DNA from: Stephanodiscus triporus
Lineage: Eukaryota; Bacillariophyta; Thalassiosirophyceae; Thalassiosirales; Thalassiosiraceae
NCBI GenBank assembly: GCA_036939755.1
Contig: JALLAZ010000841.1
Span: 1-11,770 of the forward strand
DNA length: 11,770 bases
Direction of reading: 5' to 3'
This document shows, one piece after another, positions 7,289-11,770 of this stretch. Made by a program: the position numbers and the translations under genes. Each line of letters starts with the position of its first letter. Position 1 is the first letter of the stretch. The notes below the pieces were generated by a model that was given only the letters and a program-made list of their open reading frames with translations, ran no database searches and was not told the origin of the DNA.

Positions 7289-10200
7289 TCATGCTTCGCG
7301 GTTTACTTTTGGAGCTGCCTCATTCACCAATCCAGCAAGCTTTGCGTGGAATCTACTGTAACCCCCTGGTATCCATGCATTAGGAGCGGGAAATGTGTCT
7401 GAAACCAATGCTGTTGACTTACCCCTTATAGCATCTTCCATGCGCTCTCGGGTGAGCGCTGCTTCAACTTCCATCCCAATTGGAATTAGCAACTTCTCAA
7501 CCAGGGGAGCGAAGAGCGAATGAGCATGACAACCAAATGGGAAGCAATCAAAAGTGACAGTGGGGGCGGAATGAAATGAACGCGACAATTGAAATGAGTT
7601 TGAACATACAAGCTAAATGCGACAGTCGAAACGGCGAGGCATTTGTGTGGCGGAGACGCACTTTGAGATGTCCTTCGTCGGATACTTCTCTAATCAGATG
7701 CTTCGTGAACAACTCCCATGATAGTACAAGCGATGGAATTTTGAGTTCCTTTGGAGGTCTATTCTTTTGCTTACGATGCACTTCACCGGATGATGATGAC
7801 CTTGAATACTCTTGAGGTTGACTCATATACCAACCAAAAATCGATGCATCAAGAAGCCATATGCCACGACTACGGAGATCTTCAAGCACCTCAAGCTTGG
7901 CTTTCAGCCGCTCCTCCACCGACAAACCTCCTCCTTTCAGGAGATCCGATGCAAATCGGGAGCAGACGGCTTTCTTTGCTGTTGTATCGGCAACATGCTC
8001 TACGCCTCTCGCGCATGCAGCAAATAAGGTCCAAAACTGTGATGTTCCCTTGTTTGTCTTATCAATCACATTACCACTTAAGGACTCGTTCTCGCCGTAA
8101 GACAGACAATACACAAGAGAAACAAATCCTCTTGGTCCAAAGTATGTGTCTTGCAGCATCCCCTTGTCTAACCCGGGCCCATATGCGCGTTCCTATTTAT
8201 CATTCATCAAAACCTTGGTATTGTTAGTGCACATACCAGTGGAGAGGGCAAAATACAAACAGGGAACGCACCTTGGGTGTAAAAGCATGCGATTCTGCAA
8301 GGAGGAGGACCTTCGTCTCTCTCGGGCGCCAATGATTGTAATAGCGCCAAGCCATTGCAACAACCTCCCAGTCCTCGCAGTCACCCTTGGGGAGCAGAGA
8401 TTCAACAGCCGAATGCGCACTGCACAGTAGATTGATGGTGGGCCTGACGTACTGCGGACAAACCACATCCCGCAGAGAAGCCGTGGTGCGATCTTTCCCG
8501 CTGTTATTACAACTCATTCGCATCTCAGCTGCAAAATTCAATACGAGGCTATTCAGCTCTGGCAGCAGCGATTTTCTACATCCTGGATGCTTCTTTTTCT
8601 TTTCGTTATGCACACCACCGCCATCATTTGACTGAACAACCGCCCATTCTGGAGGCTTCCACCGTCCCGTCAAATGACCATTAGGAGTCCATTGACCAGA
8701 TCTCCTCAGTGTACTTTGTATGTTCCATTGCTCGCGTAGACATTTAGCTTTCACGGGTTTGGATTCTTCAACAAGTAATCTTGATGCTGGAATAACTGAG
8801 AAAGTGATTGAATTAAATGCAGGCCTGACATGTTTTAAGTCTCGGCTTATATTTGTTGGGCGACAATTCACAGGATTTCGCTGGCGTGATGTCCCCTCAG
8901 TTTTGGTTGTGTAATGGCGTTTGTTATCCTTTCTTACGCTCTGGGCGGAATAACATGCCCCTCGAGAGAAAGGAGGAATGCGTTGGTTGGAAGGAAATCC
9001 AAAATCAGTGACGAGGAATGTACTGACCCTTGTAAGAACATGCATATTATTTCCTGGATAGTTATTGATGTAAGATTTCTCCTGCTGCTTCTTCTTTTTA
9101 CAAGGCTTCTGTTCTTCAGCTTCTGGAGTGACAACTTGCGAGACCTTGGTTCTGTCATTTGAGGGCGAGGGAGGCAGTGCCCCAAAAGTGAATGCGCTGA
9201 AGTCTAACTTCGGAGGAGTCAGATCAACGCGTAAATTGGGTAATGGGCTACTAAAAATTTGAGTAAATGTATTCTCGGGTGGGACGTAGATCTCATTTTG
9301 AAGCGCCCTCCCTCTTCCAACAAAGTGGTAGCAGTTAGGCATCGCCACGCTACCCTGTAAAAGCGGCATTCCCCTACGTAAGAGCTTGGCATCGACCGTA
9401 GAAAGGAGAAAATTATGTCGAGGGGTGAATGGATGCGCTGTTCCGGTATGCTTATCCAATGGTTCTCCCAAGCCGCATTGTTGCAGTAAGTCTGGGGAAT
9501 TTTCTAAGAAGGATATGCTAGACGAGGGCAGAGGTGTCCGGACCAAGTTCTCAATCGATCCCTTGACCCCTCCGCCATTTGCTAAGAATCCAGGGGCTGA
9601 AGCTCCAGCCGTCGTTTGTTGCATGGACAGATCTTCACTAATCTGGAATTGCGGGCGTTTTTTCCCTTGGACGTAAAAGTCACGACATTCATGAATCGTC
9701 TTTTGGCCGGGGGGTTTAGGTATGTCATTCCATCGTTCATAATCATTGATTGCGACGAAGCATTGTCGCGTTGGGGTGTTAGCTGGGGATCGCGGACGCA
9801 TCGGTGTACGATGACCTGGTGACAAAGACGGTGAAGAGACCGCGCCAATATTTATCATGGCGGAATCTTTTGCATGTGCATATGCTTCCAATTTTTCTGT
9901 TCCAGCTTTGGCCACCGCGGCCGCGACTGTGGGCGATGGACTGCATTGCTGGCCATCACTAAAAGCAGTCGCGGGTGCATCCTGAGACAATGATTTTCTC
10001 AATCTCTGATTGCACGCATCTGTAGGTTGTTGACTTGAGGAGGTATGATGTGGGATGAAACCACTGGAAGCATCGAGCGGTGCGAGTAGAACATCGGCGA
10101 TGTATTCATCCACGTCAACGCACGACGGCCTTTCGTCCTCGTCTCTCGTGAGATCAAGAACTTCCGCGACGTCCTCGTCCCCCGCATCTCGAAACGCCGT

Positions 10201-11594
10201 CGGCACCCTCCGCGGGTCGAGTTCCCAGTTCCGCAACTGGCACAATAATCGGTATACCTCCGCGTGGTCGCGCTTCCTTGTCAGGGCGTCCACCCTCGAT
10301 CTCAGCAATCGGAATCCCGGCGTGTTTTGGTCGATCATCCTGCCCCTGCATTGCCTTCGCAACGTTATCCCCCCGGCGAGTTCGACCTTCTCGCGTATGC
10401 GCGGCATGAGGTACCTGGTACGGAGGATCGCGTAATCGTCCCCATCGGGACCTCCTCCCCCATCCCCCCCGCCGGCGTTGGGGGTACATCGTCCGCCGTC
10501 CGACGACGCGACGAATTCCGGCCTGGCCTCGCTGGTGGGCCTCCTCCTCCGCTTGTGACCCCTCCTCGTCGAACGACGCGCGGCGCCCTCGTCCGATTCC
10601 GTCGTCGTTCCCTCGTCGTCGGCCGCCCCCCCCACCCCCCCCCGAGGTGCGATGGTCCCCTTGCCTACTACGCGGGATACATCCCCCCCGGGAGGCACGC
10701 CAACTCGACGATCGGTACGATCGGCGACCTCGACCTCAACCTCGCCCCATCGGACGGTCACCCCGACCTCCCGGGTCGTCCGACCGCCGCATTCGCGTCG
10801 CACCGACGCCACCAGGGGAGCGGACGGCGATCGTCGTCGGCCCACTCCGTCGTCGTCCGCTCCGCCGCCGCGCGGGAGGAGGTCGACGTCGTCATCCCCC
10901 GAGTCGTTCGTCATGTCGACCATCATCGGCAGCGCCCCGGTCGGCGTCTCCTTCCTCGGCACGACGAGCGACGACGACGACTGCGGGGCGGCGCGGGGGG
11001 GGTCGTAATCGGGACGACGACGATCGAACGACGATGCCGAATCCATGGCGGCGGCGGCCGCCGAGGGCGGAGCGGTACGGAGTTCCCTCCTCCTGCCGCC
11101 GTTGCTGCCGGCGCCGGCGCCGGCGTCTTCTTCGATCGATGATAGTTCGCTCGGCTCCGTGCCACGATGATATCGGCCATCCCGAGATTTCGCACCCGTT
11201 CGTTCCGGCGACTGGATCTCGGGCGCAATATCGGGAGGCGGTGGCGGTTCGTCGTCCGCGGAATCGACGACGTACGACATCTCGAGATTCGTCCGATCGC
11301 CGCGCGCCTTCGAACTTGATCGGCCCGTCGACGTCGAAACATCATCGCCATCGTTATTCGTATCGGGAGGATTCGGCCCGTCAATGGCCTCGGGGGAGGT
11401 ACTGGATGGATCGCTCTCCGTCGACGTTTCATCGATGCGAGCATAATAATGTCCGGACGAGGAGATTTCTAGCGTCAAATCGTGATCGACGACGGCGGAG
11501 GACGCAGTCGATCGCTTCGACGACGAGCTCGCATCATCATCGGACGACGCGGGACCGCGTCCCGTCGCATCGTATCCGGCCGACGCGACGACAG

Positions 11595-11628
<34 letters not shown>

Positions 11629-11736
11629 ACGGCGGCTGCGCGCGCCCCCGCCGCGACGATCGTCCCCGTCGATGTCGTCGATGTCGGCGTCGACGTCGAC
11701 GTCGATGTCGATGTCGATGTCGTCGTCCTCCTCCTC
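7289..11736 (-). CDS. Large protein: disordered N-terminal region plus C-terminal uracil-DNA-glycosylase-like domain (three exons, probably 5' partial)
   Basis: Proposed - strand exons are (11736)-8272, 8192-7662 and about 7492-7289, or up to 1399 residues. The conserved domain is split across all three: WRPRETKVLLLAESHAFTPK (exon 1), then ERAYGPGLDKGMLQ, FGPRGFVSLVYCLSYGE, FWTLFAAC and GIWLLDASIFGWY (exon 2), then LIPIGMEVEAAL and FPAPNAWIPGG..FHAKLAGLV (exon 3). This order matches a bacterial family of conserved unknowns that I associate with the uracil-DNA-glycosylase-like fold. The usual catalytic motifs are not intact, so activity is uncertain. The N-terminal part is Ser/Pro/Gly/Asp-rich with basic clusters (RRGHKRRRRP; KKKKQQEK) that could be nuclear localisation signals. 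It also has one ordered-looking segment at 10213-10434. No ATG is in frame near the 5' limit: the frame opens after a TAG at 11739-11737 that could be an acceptor, and the first ATG is at 11280. Confidence 0.72.
7493..7661 (-). other. Intron between exons 2 and 3 of the UDG-like gene (acceptor uncertain)
   Basis: The donor is CTCAAA|GTGCGT at 7661, the same hexamer as the other intron of this gene. The downstream - strand sequence is pyrimidine-rich up to TTGAG-AAG-TTG, where an acceptor at 7493 (or 7496) gives SDEGHLK joined to LLIPIGMEVEAAL and best fits the family spacing. A YAG acceptor, CATTTAG at 7613, gives a 49-base intron in the same frame but adds about 40 unmatched residues. Confidence 0.6.
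8193..8271 (-). other. Intron between exons 1 and 2 of the UDG-like gene (79 bases, phase 0)
   Basis: On the - strand the donor is CCCAAG|GTGCGT and the acceptor ATAAATAG|GAAC. Splicing removes an in-frame stop at 8226-8224 and joins LLLAESHAFTPK to ERAYGPGLDKGML, giving continuity with the known family. Without it, the domain would appear as two unrelated frames. Confidence 0.78.
10213..10434 (-). other. Ordered, probably helical segment in the N-terminal region of the UDG-like protein
   Basis: About 74 residues from YAILRTRYLMPRIREK to HAEVYRLLCQLRNWELDP stand out from the flanking low-complexity sequence by their balanced, amphipathic composition. I do not recognise the domain. It could be an interaction module. 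Confidence 0.4.
11596..11628 (-). repeat. Trinucleotide repeat, 11 units of CGA on + (poly-Ser in the - frame)
   Basis: Eleven uninterrupted CGA triplets on the + strand read as TCG on the - strand. They give an 11-residue serine tract if the - strand exon extends this far. Such tracts vary readily in length. Confidence 0.9.
11668..11727 (-). repeat. GTCGAT/GTCGAC hexamer-like repeat (acidic Asp-Ile/Asp-Val run)
   Basis: Degenerate GTCGAT and GTCGAC units on the + strand read on the - strand as alternating Asp-Ile and Asp-Val, followed upstream by Glu and Asp codons. The frame opens right after a TAG at 11739-11737. This would be a strongly acidic stretch if translated. Confidence 0.7.
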
Positions 11737-11770
11737 CTACGAGCGGCGGCCGTCGAATCGGACGGTCACC

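Noticed and set aside
10264..11142. 292-residue + strand open frame opposite the UDG-like gene
   Set aside because: It is Arg/Pro/Gly-rich, typical of an antisense shadow of repetitive GC-rich coding sequence, and shows no motif or plausible start context.
1..11770. tRNA, rRNA, transposon or viral sequence
   Set aside because: I saw no cloverleaf-compatible segment, no rRNA-like block, no terminal repeats and no transposase, integrase or reverse transcriptase motifs in any frame.

Overview
The window looks like nuclear DNA of a eukaryotic microalga, most likely a stramenopile and possibly a centric diatom. The evidence is short introns (about 51 to 170 bases) with GT..AG borders, a secreted protein with a Pro/Thr/Ser-rich tail of a kind common in diatoms, long acidic and Ser/Gly-rich low-complexity tracts, and no operon-like spacing. 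The organism is an inference; nothing in the window names it.

Three protein genes fill the window. (1) On the + strand, from the left edge to 4581, is a five-exon gene for a CLEC16A/Ema/GFS9-type membrane-trafficking protein with an FPL domain. Its first exon is GC-rich and carries large disordered insertions, and its 5' end is unresolved. (2) On the - strand, 6665 to 4932, is a single-exon gene for a secreted protein. Its mature N-terminus is predicted to be a histidine, and its sequence matches the AA14 family of copper lytic polysaccharide monooxygenases (LPMOs) with all three copper-brace residues in place. A divergent lectin-like domain and a Pro/Thr/Ser-rich tail follow. (3) On the - strand, from about 11736 (probably beyond the right edge) to 7289, is a three-exon gene. 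It encodes a roughly 1000-residue, mostly disordered N-terminal region joined to a conserved C-terminal domain that resembles the uracil-DNA-glycosylase-like superfamily.

Genes 1 and 2 converge across a 350-base spacer (4582-4931). Genes 2 and 3 are in tandem on the - strand, separated by about 620 bases (6666-7288), which should hold the LPMO promoter and includes an inverted pair of GATA-type motifs. The three genes do not form an obvious pathway: endosome/Golgi trafficking, extracellular polysaccharide oxidation and a probable nucleic-acid-related protein. Both ends of the window are GC-rich with GAC/TCG/GGC-type repeats, while the middle is more AT-rich; this reflects the repetitive 5' coding parts of the two outward-lying genes.

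The most noteworthy item is the AA14-like LPMO, because the characterised members of that family known to me are fungal.
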